Assembly: GCA_031547885.1 (NCBI GenBank)
Contig: JAVBRO010000018.1
Location: forward strand, 42,262 to 106,261
Origin: UBA940 sp031547885
Lineage (GTDB): Bacteria; Bacteroidota; Bacteroidia; Bacteroidales; Rikenellaceae
Length of the DNA: 64,000 nucleotides
Reading direction: 5' to 3'
The number at the start of each line of letters is the position of its first letter. The first letter of the stretch is position 1. A program made the translations under genes and the position numbers. The notes beneath the pieces are model-generated. The model was not told the origin of the DNA and ran no database searches. It saw only the letters and a program-made list of their open reading frames with translations. Positions 1 to 8,158 of this stretch are shown here, piece by piece.

Positions 1-435
1 TTCTACGGCGAGGATGGCAAGAGCATCATGCGCTTCGTGAAACCCGAGGGCGAGGAGCTTTCGCAGGAGGATTACATCGCCTGGGTGCGCAAGGTGTATG
101 CCGCGACCGCGAAAATCTCGGATGACGGTTTCAACATCAAAGGCTTCGAGAACGCGGACGACAAGGAGACCGCCCTGAGCGAAAAGCCCGTCGACGAGAT
201 GATCGAACAGAGTCTCGGGGGCTGGATCTACCTCGGCATGTACGATTGGGGCTACCGCCTCGACGGCCGGATGATGCGGATATGGTTGAACCGCAACGAA
301 AAGGATAACAAATATTGGGCGCAGATCGATGTGTGCCGCGCCATGGAAAAAAACATGGACGAACTTTTCAAGGACGCCGAAGAGGCCCTCGAAAGAGAGG
401 ACGTGCAGAAAGCGCTGAAGGAGTTAGCAAAATAA
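1..435 (+). CDS. C-terminal part of an unknown protein (5' truncated by the window)
   Basis: The reading frame is open from the first base of the window, so the ATG at position 28 is probably internal and the true start lies upstream. About 144 residues are visible, with no signal peptide and no membrane segment in the visible part. The protein is rich in acidic and aromatic residues (a GGWIYLGMYDWGYRLDG stretch near the middle) and ends in a charged helical tail (DELFKDAEEALEREDVQKALKELAK-like region). I do not recognise the family. The next gene begins 52 bases downstream on the same strand, so co-transcription is possible. Confidence 0.55.
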   Translation, partial: FYGEDGKSIMRFVKPEGEELSQEDYIAWVRKVYAATAKISDDGFNIKGFENADDKETALSEKPVDEMIEQSLGGWIYLGMYDWGYRLDGRMMRIWLNRNEKDNKYWAQIDVCRAMEKNMDELFKDAEEALEREDVQKALKELAK

Positions 436-487
436 CCGTCAGGAGCTCTCCGGATCGACGCTATAACGCAAAAGCGGAAAAACCGAT

Positions 488-1066
488 ATGAAAACACTCA
501 GATCAGCGACAGTTATTGTGCTGCTTGCGGCGGCGGCCCTGTCCGCCCTGTCATGGGGTAAAGGGGGCGGCGAAAAACACGGCGCCGCTCCCGTCAAAGA
601 GACTGAAGCCGCTGCAGATACCGGAAACATAACGGCAGGGTACGACAACTGGCAACTGGCTGTCAGAAAGGGTTACGGGATCGACTTTGCCGCGCCTGAG
701 GGGTGGAAATTCGACAGCGTCAGCGCTCTCGCATCGGGAGGGGACGAAACGGTAACGGTGGTTTTCGAAAAGGCCGGCGGAAACGCCCGAAAGGTATCCG
801 ATGTGGCGAAATATCTTTTCGACAAGACTCTGGCACGTTCGCCGAAAGGTAATTTCCGGATCGGCGCGGAGGGCGCAGAGATGAAAAAGGGAACTTTCTT
901 CGCTATGTTCGGAGACCTTTTCGAGCCGACGCGGATGTACGACGGTGTGAATGACATCGAAACATTCTGGCACTACAGGTACGCGGACGTCATCTGCCGG
1001 GTCGATGTGAGAGCGAAAAAAGGGATGATGACCGTCAGGTTCTCGCGGCCGCCCGTAAAACTGTAA
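488..1066 (+). CDS. Small secreted protein of unknown function
   Basis: A 192-residue protein beginning with a clear Sec signal peptide (MKTLRSATVIVLLAAAALSALS), followed by a Gly/Lys/Glu-rich linker and a compact domain containing the GIDFAAPEGWKFDSV segment. No lipobox cysteine follows the hydrophobic segment, so it is probably periplasmic or secreted. I see no catalytic motif and do not recognise a family. It lies 52 bases after the unknown gene at the window start, on the same strand, and converges on PUL A; the hairpin at 1126-1165 lies between them. Confidence 0.6.
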   Translation: MKTLRSATVIVLLAAAALSALSWGKGGGEKHGAAPVKETEAAADTGNITAGYDNWQLAVRKGYGIDFAAPEGWKFDSVSALASGGDETVTVVFEKAGGNARKVSDVAKYLFDKTLARSPKGNFRIGAEGAEMKKGTFFAMFGDLFEPTRMYDGVNDIETFWHYRYADVICRVDVRAKKGMMTVRFSRPPVKL

Positions 1067-1125
1067 GCTCTGCAAATCATTGAGAGTTTGTCTGAAACAA
1101 TAAAACAAATCCAAAATATTCATGC

Positions 1126-1165
1126 AAAAAAAGAGGTTGTCCCGCTTGTTTCGAGACAACCTCTT
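1126..1165 (-). terminator. Intrinsic terminator closing PUL A
   Basis: A perfect 11-bp stem (AAGAGGTTGTC at 1131-1141 with GACAACCTCTT at 1155-1165) has a run of seven A on its left side, which reads as a T-run on the minus strand just after the hairpin. It begins 19 bases after the stop of the M60 peptidase gene and is correctly oriented to end the minus-strand transcript. Confidence 0.8.
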
Positions 1166-1183
1166 CGCATTTACCGGCCGTGA

Positions 1184-3961
1184 TCAGAAAGCCACTTCGA
1201 CCTCTTCGCCGGTCGAAGATACGGCATAGACCTTATAGCCGTCGTCCCAGGCCGCGATAGTGTTGTCCAAAGTAAAGGATGCGGGTTCCGTTGTAACGAA
1301 TATCAGTTTACCGTCTTTCCTCACCTCGAAAGCCGCTGCGTTGCTCCATCCGGTCAGCGTGACCTTCTTGCCGCTGCGCACGGCCCTTCCCGTCGTTATC
1401 GGAGCCGCTGACTTGAACATATCCGCGTTCTTGTCGCATATATACTCGAACCGGTGCGGAGGCTCGCTGTACCCCAGCTCCTTTATGCGCGTTTTGATCT
1501 GGTCGATCATCGTCTTTGTGACGTTCATTCTCCCCGAACCGTAATCGCCCACCTCGACGTCGACTTCCGTTAGAAATCCCCATTTTTCAAAAAATGCGGT
1601 CAGATCGAGTTCGGCGGCTTTGCAGGCTCTCACGACGAATTCCAGTTGGTGCCCGGCATTTGTCGTCATATCCGGTTCGTTGCGGACCATCTCATAAAGG
1701 TCCCTGTAGAAATCGGTCTTTCCCCGGGCATCCACGAGGTACAGATGCAGCTGCCATAAAGGCACCAGCTTGCAGAACACATCCACAAGGTTGGACTCCG
1801 CCGCGGTCATCATATAACAGTGCGGCCTTCCGGAACGGAAATAAAGGTTCATGGCCTTTTCATAGCGGTTGGTATACCCTCCTTCGCCCGACATTGATTC
1901 GGTTTGCAGCCTCGAGTCATTTTGGAACGCCCGCTGCACATACATCGCGTGTATATTATTGGTCACTTCAGTCATACCGATCCACCTGAGGCCCGGCCGG
2001 GTCTGGTTGATGTGTCCCGCTTCGTGGGCAGGCCCCCATATGGCCGATGTCTTCAACAGGGCGGGATTGCACAGTTCGGCGAGCGTACCGTCGTTGTATG
2101 CCGTATGGTAGGATGTGGCATACATGTACGAAGTATACATCACACTGAAATACATCCGGTTATTGAACATCCGTTCGTATTTTTCCAGCCCCATGTGCTC
2201 CATTTCCAGATATACGATCCGGTCGTAGGCATCGATGAGTTCCCTGCCCCGGTTTCCGGTATGGTTCCTGAACCGGCTGGTCGGGAATGTCAGGTGGGCG
2301 TACTTCCCCAGCACGTCGAAATAGTCGTGTGAAGCGCCTGCCAGCAGGCGGGTCCAGTCAGCGTCGGTGTGTATGGTGCTGTCGAAGTAGCCGTTCACTT
2401 TTCCGGACGGTATGTGTATCTTCACGGCTGGGGCCGTACGGAAGTCCGGGGTGTGGTACATCACATACAGCAGGCCGCCTTTCGACGGTATGATCTTATT
2501 GATCCCCTGCATCAGGGTATAAGTCACGGCCGTATAGAATCCGTTTCCGTTAGGTTCGTTCAGGTCCTGAATCCTCAGGCCCACTTTGCCGCCGCCGGTT
2601 TCGCCGACCATCACGATCAGTTCTTCCTTCGCTTTGACGGCTATCCCCGTGGGGTTGTCCAGAAGACTGTACGTCGAGGTCTTATTTGTCCGGGACTCGT
2701 CGTCCGGATGGGGATAGGCCTTGTATTCGGCAATGCGGAATTCCGCCGGGTAATTGCCTTTCAGCAGGTTGGTGGCGATACGCCGGAATAACGGGTATGT
2801 GCAGGCATCGATTTCCGCTTCGGTAATCCCTGCGCGCAATTCCGTGCACGCAGCGTCCGCAAAGAGTTCCAGCGGGTCGAAGCCGTCGGGATTTTTCCTG
2901 TAAAATTCCATCTCGGCGCACGAAGCGAAATCGTAGGCAGCGTCGCTTACTCCCGATTTCACGGAGAAACGAATGGCATCGACATTCCTGAGGGCCGGTA
3001 CGAAATCCACCCGGGTGGCCAGATGCGATCCTCCGAAGTCTTTTTGCAGAAGAAGGTCGAAACCGGCAGCGCCTTTGTATTTCACGAATATATCCACCTC
3101 TTTGAAGTTGCCGTTCGTATGACCGCTCCTCGGGCTGTAAACCACATAGTCCAGCATCTCGGCGTTATTCAGGTAATAATCCAGCCTGACGGGGAAGGCC
3201 GTACCACCCCACGGAGAGTGGTACCAGGTACTCAGATCGCCGTCGTAAGAGAGCTCTATGCCTTCGCCGGACTGGGACGCAGAGGCCTCCCCGCGCAGCA
3301 CCGTGACCTTGATGTCATCCTTGAGACCCGATTCCGCGACTTCGTATATCCCGGGTTCCTGTAATATGGTCGCCTGTGCACCGCTCACCGCTTCGATACC
3401 CTGGAACGTTATTATCGCCGAACGGGAGCCTCCGGGATTTTCATCCACGCTGAACGTATGCGTGAATTCCACCATGCCGCCGGCGCGCGAAGCGTCGTCC
3501 GCGACCTCTTTCACCCAGTCGGGAAGGCCTTTAACGATATATTCCACATTGGCGGTCACGCTCAGGGTCGCCCTTCCCCCTTTTGCCGGAACGGTCCCGG
3601 GCGGGGACGACACCAGGATCGCCGGATCGGCGCCCAGTTGTCTCACCTCGATATTGCGCGACAGGCCTCCTGCCGAGACCTCGACAGAGGTCTTGCGCAT
3701 GCCGTTGCCGGCATTTGCGGAAACAGTCACCCGCAGGACATCCCCCGAAGCTGTGGTCGAACACCATTCGCGGCCCGCGGGGTCCACCGTAGCGGTCCAT
3801 TCGGCGGCATTTGTCCTGACGGAAGCAGATTTCGTCAGCGCTTCTTTGACGAACTCCAGGCTTCCGGGGACTACTTCCAGAACTGTCTCCTTTTCCTTTT
3901 CCGAACACGAGCCGATCATCAGGGATAAAAGGAGCGATACAAACAGGCTTTTCATTTTCAT
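1184..3961 (-). CDS. Surface lipoprotein with BACON repeats, discoidin-like domain and M60 (enhancin-like) metallopeptidase
   Basis: A 925-residue lipoprotein (lipobox MIGSC; the acidic CSEKEKE after the cysteine resembles a Bacteroidetes surface-export signal). Residues about 25-205 are two BACON-like beta-sandwich repeats (EVRQLG and ILQEPG ends). Residues about 210-358 resemble an F5/8 type C carbohydrate-binding domain (STWYHSPWGG). The rest is an M60 peptidase domain with HEAGH at 646-650 and a glutamate at 665, matching the gluzincin motif HExxH-x(8,28)-E. Known M60 proteins cut mucin-type O-glycoproteins, so this is probably the protease of PUL A, acting at the cell surface. It is the last gene of the unit and is followed by a strong terminator. 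The function comes from the family; the substrate is inferred. Confidence 0.85.
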   Translation of the reverse strand: MKMKSLFVSLLLSLMIGSCSEKEKETVLEVVPGSLEFVKEALTKSASVRTNAAEWTATVDPAGREWCSTTASGDVLRVTVSANAGNGMRKTSVEVSAGGLSRNIEVRQLGADPAILVSSPPGTVPAKGGRATLSVTANVEYIVKGLPDWVKEVADDASRAGGMVEFTHTFSVDENPGGSRSAIITFQGIEAVSGAQATILQEPGIYEVAESGLKDDIKVTVLRGEASASQSGEGIELSYDGDLSTWYHSPWGGTAFPVRLDYYLNNAEMLDYVVYSPRSGHTNGNFKEVDIFVKYKGAAGFDLLLQKDFGGSHLATRVDFVPALRNVDAIRFSVKSGVSDAAYDFASCAEMEFYRKNPDGFDPLELFADAACTELRAGITEAEIDACTYPLFRRIATNLLKGNYPAEFRIAEYKAYPHPDDESRTNKTSTYSLLDNPTGIAVKAKEELIVMVGETGGGKVGLRIQDLNEPNGNGFYTAVTYTLMQGINKIIPSKGGLLYVMYHTPDFRTAPAVKIHIPSGKVNGYFDSTIHTDADWTRLLAGASHDYFDVLGKYAHLTFPTSRFRNHTGNRGRELIDAYDRIVYLEMEHMGLEKYERMFNNRMYFSVMYTSYMYATSYHTAYNDGTLAELCNPALLKTSAIWGPAHEAGHINQTRPGLRWIGMTEVTNNIHAMYVQRAFQNDSRLQTESMSGEGGYTNRYEKAMNLYFRSGRPHCYMMTAAESNLVDVFCKLVPLWQLHLYLVDARGKTDFYRDLYEMVRNEPDMTTNAGHQLEFVVRACKAAELDLTAFFEKWGFLTEVDVEVGDYGSGRMNVTKTMIDQIKTRIKELGYSEPPHRFEYICDKNADMFKSAAPITTGRAVRSGKKVTLTGWSNAAAFEVRKDGKLIFVTTEPASFTLDNTIAAWDDGYKVYAVSSTGEEVEVAF

Positions 3962-3987
3962 AAAAATAATTTTCCACTTCTAATTAA

Positions 3988-4168
3988 GCCCGTTGTGCGT
4001 TCAGTGTCATCTGGCATAGCATGGTCCCCTGAGTCTGCTGCTGAATCAATCCCCCTAACTTTCAGCTTGTCGGGAACGACATCCCGACGCAGACCGGGGG
4101 AACATGCCAATACAAATAACTCACCGATGGCCGGCCTTCCGGCCGGCACTTCAAAAACGCACAACGGG
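3988..4168. repeat. 181-bp element with perfect 14-bp terminal inverted repeats and nested hairpins
   Basis: GCCCGTTGTGCGTT at 3988-4001 is repeated in perfect inverse at 4155-4168. Inside are further inverted pairs: GGCAT/ATGCC, CCCCC/GGGGG, TGTCGGGA/TCCCGAC, and GGCCGGCC/GGCCGGC with a short loop. It fills nearly the whole gap between two PUL A genes and has no ORF. It could be a MITE-like repeat or a structured RNA, or an attenuator lowering expression of the M60 gene downstream. I saw no clear target-site duplication. Confidence 0.6.
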
Positions 4169-4192
4169 CACTCTAAAATAAAACATCGGTGT

Positions 4193-5311
4193 TTACTCTT
4201 CGTCCTCTTCTACAAAATAAGCGAACTCGGACAAGGCCCAGAAATTATTATTGGTTATCGACTTATGATTCACAAATATGCGGATATACCTGTATTCTCT
4301 GGTTGTTGAATATATCGGCGATGTGTAACCCACCCCAGATGCGGCAGGAAGGCCGTCGTCAGCCGCGGTGAACGTACGGATAAGGAACCATTCGGACTCA
4401 TCATCGCCGCCGGTGGTACTTCCCAGCAGATCGAACACTGAAGGTGTGTGTATATCACCAGGCCCCCTTCCGGCACGGGTCCCCCAATAGAACTGATACC
4501 TTCTGGTCACCGTTTTACCCAGGTCTACCTGCAGCCAGTGCGGCAGAGGAGGAGTGCCCCGCCATGAGGAGTGCCAGTAAGTATTCAGATTGTTGTCCAG
4601 CAGGAGTCCGAAGTCGGTTCCTTCGCCGGGGTCGGAAGCGTTCGACGAGAAACTGGCGGCGGTAAGCGGGACTTTTACCACACCGCCCTCCAGTTGGGTG
4701 ACGGCGATCGGAACATCGTCGATCCACTGCGAAACTATGGTCAGCGTTCCGCTCCTCTCCAACCCTTTGTTCATTTTCGCCGTGAGTGTAAGGGCTCTTT
4801 CGGTCCTGACGACCGACAGCCATTGGTCGAGCCCTTCGCTGTACTCCACGTCCCACTCATCCAGGGCAAGATTCGTGCCGCTGCCATAGCTCAGCGGTAT
4901 GTCCCCGCCTTCGTTAGTGAATTCGACGGTCGCTTTGGAAACGGACAGCATGGGTATCCGCCTCTCCTGGTTGACGGTGAGTTCTTCCTCCAGACCCATA
5001 GCCGAAACAATGATCTTGGCACTGCGCGGCGTGAAAGCTTCGTTTTCGGAAGCGCTTACTTTCACTCCTCCATCCTTGGAAAGGGTGAGCCATGAAGCAT
5101 CCGACGGCTTTACGAGCTCGAAATCCCAGTCGCGTACGTTGGTCTTGACGGCGACGATGCGGCTGGTCGGAGCCGCGGTGAAATCCACGATCGGCAACTC
5201 CAATGAGAGTTCCGGTATTATCTGTTCCTGTTCTTCGTTGTCCGAGCAGCCGCTAAAAGCCGCCAGTGGAATGAAGAGCAGACAGGCGTATTTTAATATG
5301 TGTTTTTTCAT
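4193..5311 (-). CDS. Surface lipoprotein with two BACON domains and a C-terminal discoidin-like domain
   Basis: A 372-residue protein with a lipoprotein signal (lipobox FSGC) followed by SDNEEQEQ, an acidic stretch typical of surface-exposed Bacteroidetes lipoproteins. Two BACON-type repeats occupy about residues 30-120 and 120-210 (ends LTVNQERR and VTQLEGG). The C-terminal third resembles an F5/8 type C domain (NNLNTYWHSSWRG, then HWLQVDLGK). By position after SusC, SusD and another discoidin-like lipoprotein, it fits the SusE/SusF role of a surface glycan-binding protein. No catalytic motif is visible. BACON domains are proposed to bind carbohydrate or mucin; the ligand here is unknown. 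Confidence 0.75.
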   Translation of the reverse strand: MKKHILKYACLLFIPLAAFSGCSDNEEQEQIIPELSLELPIVDFTAAPTSRIVAVKTNVRDWDFELVKPSDASWLTLSKDGGVKVSASENEAFTPRSAKIIVSAMGLEEELTVNQERRIPMLSVSKATVEFTNEGGDIPLSYGSGTNLALDEWDVEYSEGLDQWLSVVRTERALTLTAKMNKGLERSGTLTIVSQWIDDVPIAVTQLEGGVVKVPLTAASFSSNASDPGEGTDFGLLLDNNLNTYWHSSWRGTPPLPHWLQVDLGKTVTRRYQFYWGTRAGRGPGDIHTPSVFDLLGSTTGGDDESEWFLIRTFTAADDGLPAASGVGYTSPIYSTTREYRYIRIFVNHKSITNNNFWALSEFAYFVEEDEE

Positions 5312-5365
5312 TTTCTGATCATTTATAGATTAACATCTCCTGTATTTCAGATCTCGCTTCCCCGG

Positions 5366-6241
5366 TCAATCCTCCTCGTCCGTTTCGGGATTGACTTCCT
5401 TGACCGTTACGGTATAGAACTTGAATATCGACATGGTCCAGTATTTCGTGCCGGTATTGGTTGCATTGACCGAAAAGCGTATCCGGCTGAACGGGAAGGG
5501 ACACTTCAGCACTTCTGACGTATAATCATCCGTGGAAGTGACCGGAAGGCCGTCATCTTCCTGCGTGAAGTTCTTGATGAGCTCCCAGTTCTCACCGTCG
5601 GTGCTGCCCAGAAGGTCGACGTCCGTCGGCTTGTTGGCCCCGTTCTTCCTCGGTGCGTAATAGAAACTGTAATGGTCGTCAAGGATCCGTTTAAGGTTCA
5701 CATCCATCCAGTGTATGGGCGCAGGGCCGCCCCCGCCGCTCCATTGCGTATGGAAGAACGTATCCTTATTATTATCGAGCAGGTTCGCAATGGGCCCTTC
5801 GCTAGGTTCCTGCGCATTGGTGCTGAGATCCGCCGCTGACAGCATTATCTCCTGCTTGGCCACCTGGGTGATGATTTCCGCCGGATCCGATTTTTGGCTG
5901 ATCTTCTTCGGAGCGCTCATATCGCCCGTAGGGCTTACCGTCCGCACGGTGAATTCATATTCCGGATACCTGGCACGGGTGTCGGGTATCTCGATGCGGT
6001 TGGCAAATACGCTCGCCAGCCTGACGACCTCTTTCTTCAGCCTGGGATCGTAGTAGGTTACCCTGATATATTCGATGGTCCCGTCGCGCGGGGTATCCCA
6101 GTTCAGGGTTATTGCTCCGGGGCTTGTCGCCGAGGCAAGATCCGTGATCTCGGACGGCGTTACCGATCCTTCATCCTCGCAGCCTGTCAGGCACAGCATG
6201 AACAAACCGGCAAACAGAATACATTTAAATATCTTTTTCAT
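5366..6241 (-). CDS. Surface glycan-binding lipoprotein (DUF4959/discoidin-like)
   Basis: The start at 6241 (MKKIFKCILFAG) is chosen because it gives a proper lipoprotein signal (lipobox CLTGC, then EDEGS); a longer frame to 6382 would run into the SusD gene. The protein is 291 residues: an N-terminal fibronectin-III-like domain (ASATSPGAITLNWDTP), typical of DUF4959-type PUL lipoproteins, then an F5/8 type C-like domain (NKDTFFHTQWSGG, HWMDVNLKR). It sits 19 bases downstream of the SusD gene, in the usual SusE-like position. The role is inferred to be binding glycan at the cell surface. Confidence 0.75.
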   Translation of the reverse strand: MKKIFKCILFAGLFMLCLTGCEDEGSVTPSEITDLASATSPGAITLNWDTPRDGTIEYIRVTYYDPRLKKEVVRLASVFANRIEIPDTRARYPEYEFTVRTVSPTGDMSAPKKISQKSDPAEIITQVAKQEIMLSAADLSTNAQEPSEGPIANLLDNNKDTFFHTQWSGGGGPAPIHWMDVNLKRILDDHYSFYYAPRKNGANKPTDVDLLGSTDGENWELIKNFTQEDDGLPVTSTDDYTSEVLKCPFPFSRIRFSVNATNTGTKYWTMSIFKFYTVTVKEVNPETDEED

Positions 6242-6260
6242 ATCACTAATCGATTTTGTA

Positions 6261-8141
6261 TTAATAACCCGGGTTTTGAACCAACTGCTCGTTCTTGTTA
6301 ACGTCGCCCGAAGGGAATGGCAACAGATACTGGGCGGGCGAGTCGAACTTGCGTTCGAACACCACTTCCCGAAGGCTTGCAAATCCTTCTATCGTCGTAG
6401 CTTCGATATTCATTCCCTGGTGTTTGTGGTTGAATGCGGTTGCGGCCAGCAGCCAGCGGCGCATATCCCAGAAATTCTGGTTCTCGAGATAGAACTCGAT
6501 CTGCCTTTCCTGGCGTACTATGCTGCGCAGTTTGGCCTGGGTCAGTGCGGCCACACCCTCCCACGAAGTTTCCACGGCCGGAATACCGGCACGGGTACGT
6601 ACTTTATTGAGGTATTCGCGTGCAATGTCCAGATCGTTGGTCTCTACGCATACTTCCGCATAGCCCAGGTAAAGATCGGCCATGCGGATGATGGGCCACG
6701 GATAGTGCCTCGCGCCCTGCAGGTCGGTTTGGACCTCGTAGTCCGGATGGACGGCCTTCTTGTTCAGGTAGCCGGTGGGCGAATAGTCGTTCGTACGCAT
6801 GCTCGAGGTATTCGGGCCCCTCGAACAGTTGCCTCCTATCACGAAATTGCAGACCAGGCGTCCGTCACTAAACGAAGCGTCGCTATCGTAAGCCCCCTTT
6901 GAGGAGCCGTTCTTGACCTCGTAATATCCGTTCTGGAAAGCTACCCATGCATAATATCTGGGTTCTCTGTCGAGGTTGAACCTGATGGTTTTTTCTCCGG
7001 GTTTGGCAACGTCGGCATACTCGTCCGTAACAACGACCAGTTCCAGCTTGTTCGCACTCCTGTAAGCCGGATCCTCATCGTAAGGCAGCCCGTTCTTGGT
7101 ATAAAAACGGTTCAGCATATCCCAGGTGGGAGCCACCCCGTTCCAGGCGGATGATGCCGAGTAAGGCAGGGATTTATTCTGAACGCCGTAAGCACCTTCG
7201 TCCCTGCTGTCCGACCAGATCACCTCTTTGTTGCCCGCATCTATAACATTAAGCCTCAGCAATTTTTGCGTCGGATCTGTGGGCTTTGTGGCGTTGAATT
7301 CAGTGGAAAGTGTGGTCAACAGGCCCTGTCCAGCCGCCTCGCATGCCGCGATAGCCTCCTCGTAAGCCGTTTTGGCCGTCTGCCATTTGGCGGCGTCGTA
7401 GATCAGCGGCATAAGGGGAGTTCCGTCATGGTTTTTCAGGTTGGAATAAAAACTACTGTTGCCGTTTAACAGCGGTGAAGCCGCATAAAGCAGCATCTTG
7501 GCTTTCAGGGCCAGCGCCGCCTGTTTTGTAGCCTGTCCGTAACGGCTCTGCGCGCGGGTAGTGGGCAGAGCGCTTGCGGCCTCGTCGAACTTCCCGCATA
7601 CGAAACTTATACAGTCGTCCAGTGGGGTCCTTGGCAGATAACTTTCAGCCGGGGTGTCTACCAAAGGCTCTTCCTTTATCAGGATAACCGGCCCGTAGCA
7701 GCGGATGAGCAGGAAGTGGAAATAACCGATAAGGAAATTGGCCTGTGCCTTATAATCCGCCTTGGTCTGGTCGCTCATCTTGGGCACGCTGTCGATGTTA
7801 TTTAGCAATATGTAACATTGTTTCAGTCCCTGGAAAAGCGTATCCCAATAGGATATCACCGTATTTGAGGCGGAGAAGTTCCCCTTTGGGAAATTTGCGA
7901 ACGATTCATGTTCGAATGCGGTGACCACTTCGTCGCCGGTCATCAGGTCCAGCGAAAGCGCACCCTGCCGCGAGTCGGGCAGATAGGCGTAGCAGGAATA
8001 AAGAAAGCGTTCGGCGGCGTTTGCGTCTTCAAAGGCATCTTTTTCCCTGGGCGTTTCATCAGGAACAACATCAAGAAAATTGCATGAAAAAGATCCCGCC
8101 AGTAAGATCAGTGCGCAGCATATATATTTAATCGTCTTCAT
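6261..8141 (-). CDS. SusD/RagB-family outer-membrane glycan-binding lipoprotein
   Basis: About 626 residues from the ATG at 8141 (MKTIKY); this start sits 6-7 bases after AAAAGAG, better spaced than the ATG at 8147. The lipobox is GSFSC. The N-terminal FLDVVPDETPREKDAFEDA and the C-terminal WDMRRWLLAA and FPSGDVNKNEQLVQNPGY segments are hallmarks of SusD/RagB proteins. SusD forms a lid on the SusC transporter and captures oligosaccharide or peptide ligand at the cell surface. The SusC gene ends 17 bases upstream, so the pair is co-transcribed. Confidence 0.93.
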   Translation of the reverse strand: MKTIKYICCALILLAGSFSCNFLDVVPDETPREKDAFEDANAAERFLYSCYAYLPDSRQGALSLDLMTGDEVVTAFEHESFANFPKGNFSASNTVISYWDTLFQGLKQCYILLNNIDSVPKMSDQTKADYKAQANFLIGYFHFLLIRCYGPVILIKEEPLVDTPAESYLPRTPLDDCISFVCGKFDEAASALPTTRAQSRYGQATKQAALALKAKMLLYAASPLLNGNSSFYSNLKNHDGTPLMPLIYDAAKWQTAKTAYEEAIAACEAAGQGLLTTLSTEFNATKPTDPTQKLLRLNVIDAGNKEVIWSDSRDEGAYGVQNKSLPYSASSAWNGVAPTWDMLNRFYTKNGLPYDEDPAYRSANKLELVVVTDEYADVAKPGEKTIRFNLDREPRYYAWVAFQNGYYEVKNGSSKGAYDSDASFSDGRLVCNFVIGGNCSRGPNTSSMRTNDYSPTGYLNKKAVHPDYEVQTDLQGARHYPWPIIRMADLYLGYAEVCVETNDLDIAREYLNKVRTRAGIPAVETSWEGVAALTQAKLRSIVRQERQIEFYLENQNFWDMRRWLLAATAFNHKHQGMNIEATTIEGFASLREVVFERKFDSPAQYLLPFPSGDVNKNEQLVQNPGY

Positions 8142-8158
8142 AAACATCTCTTTTAATT

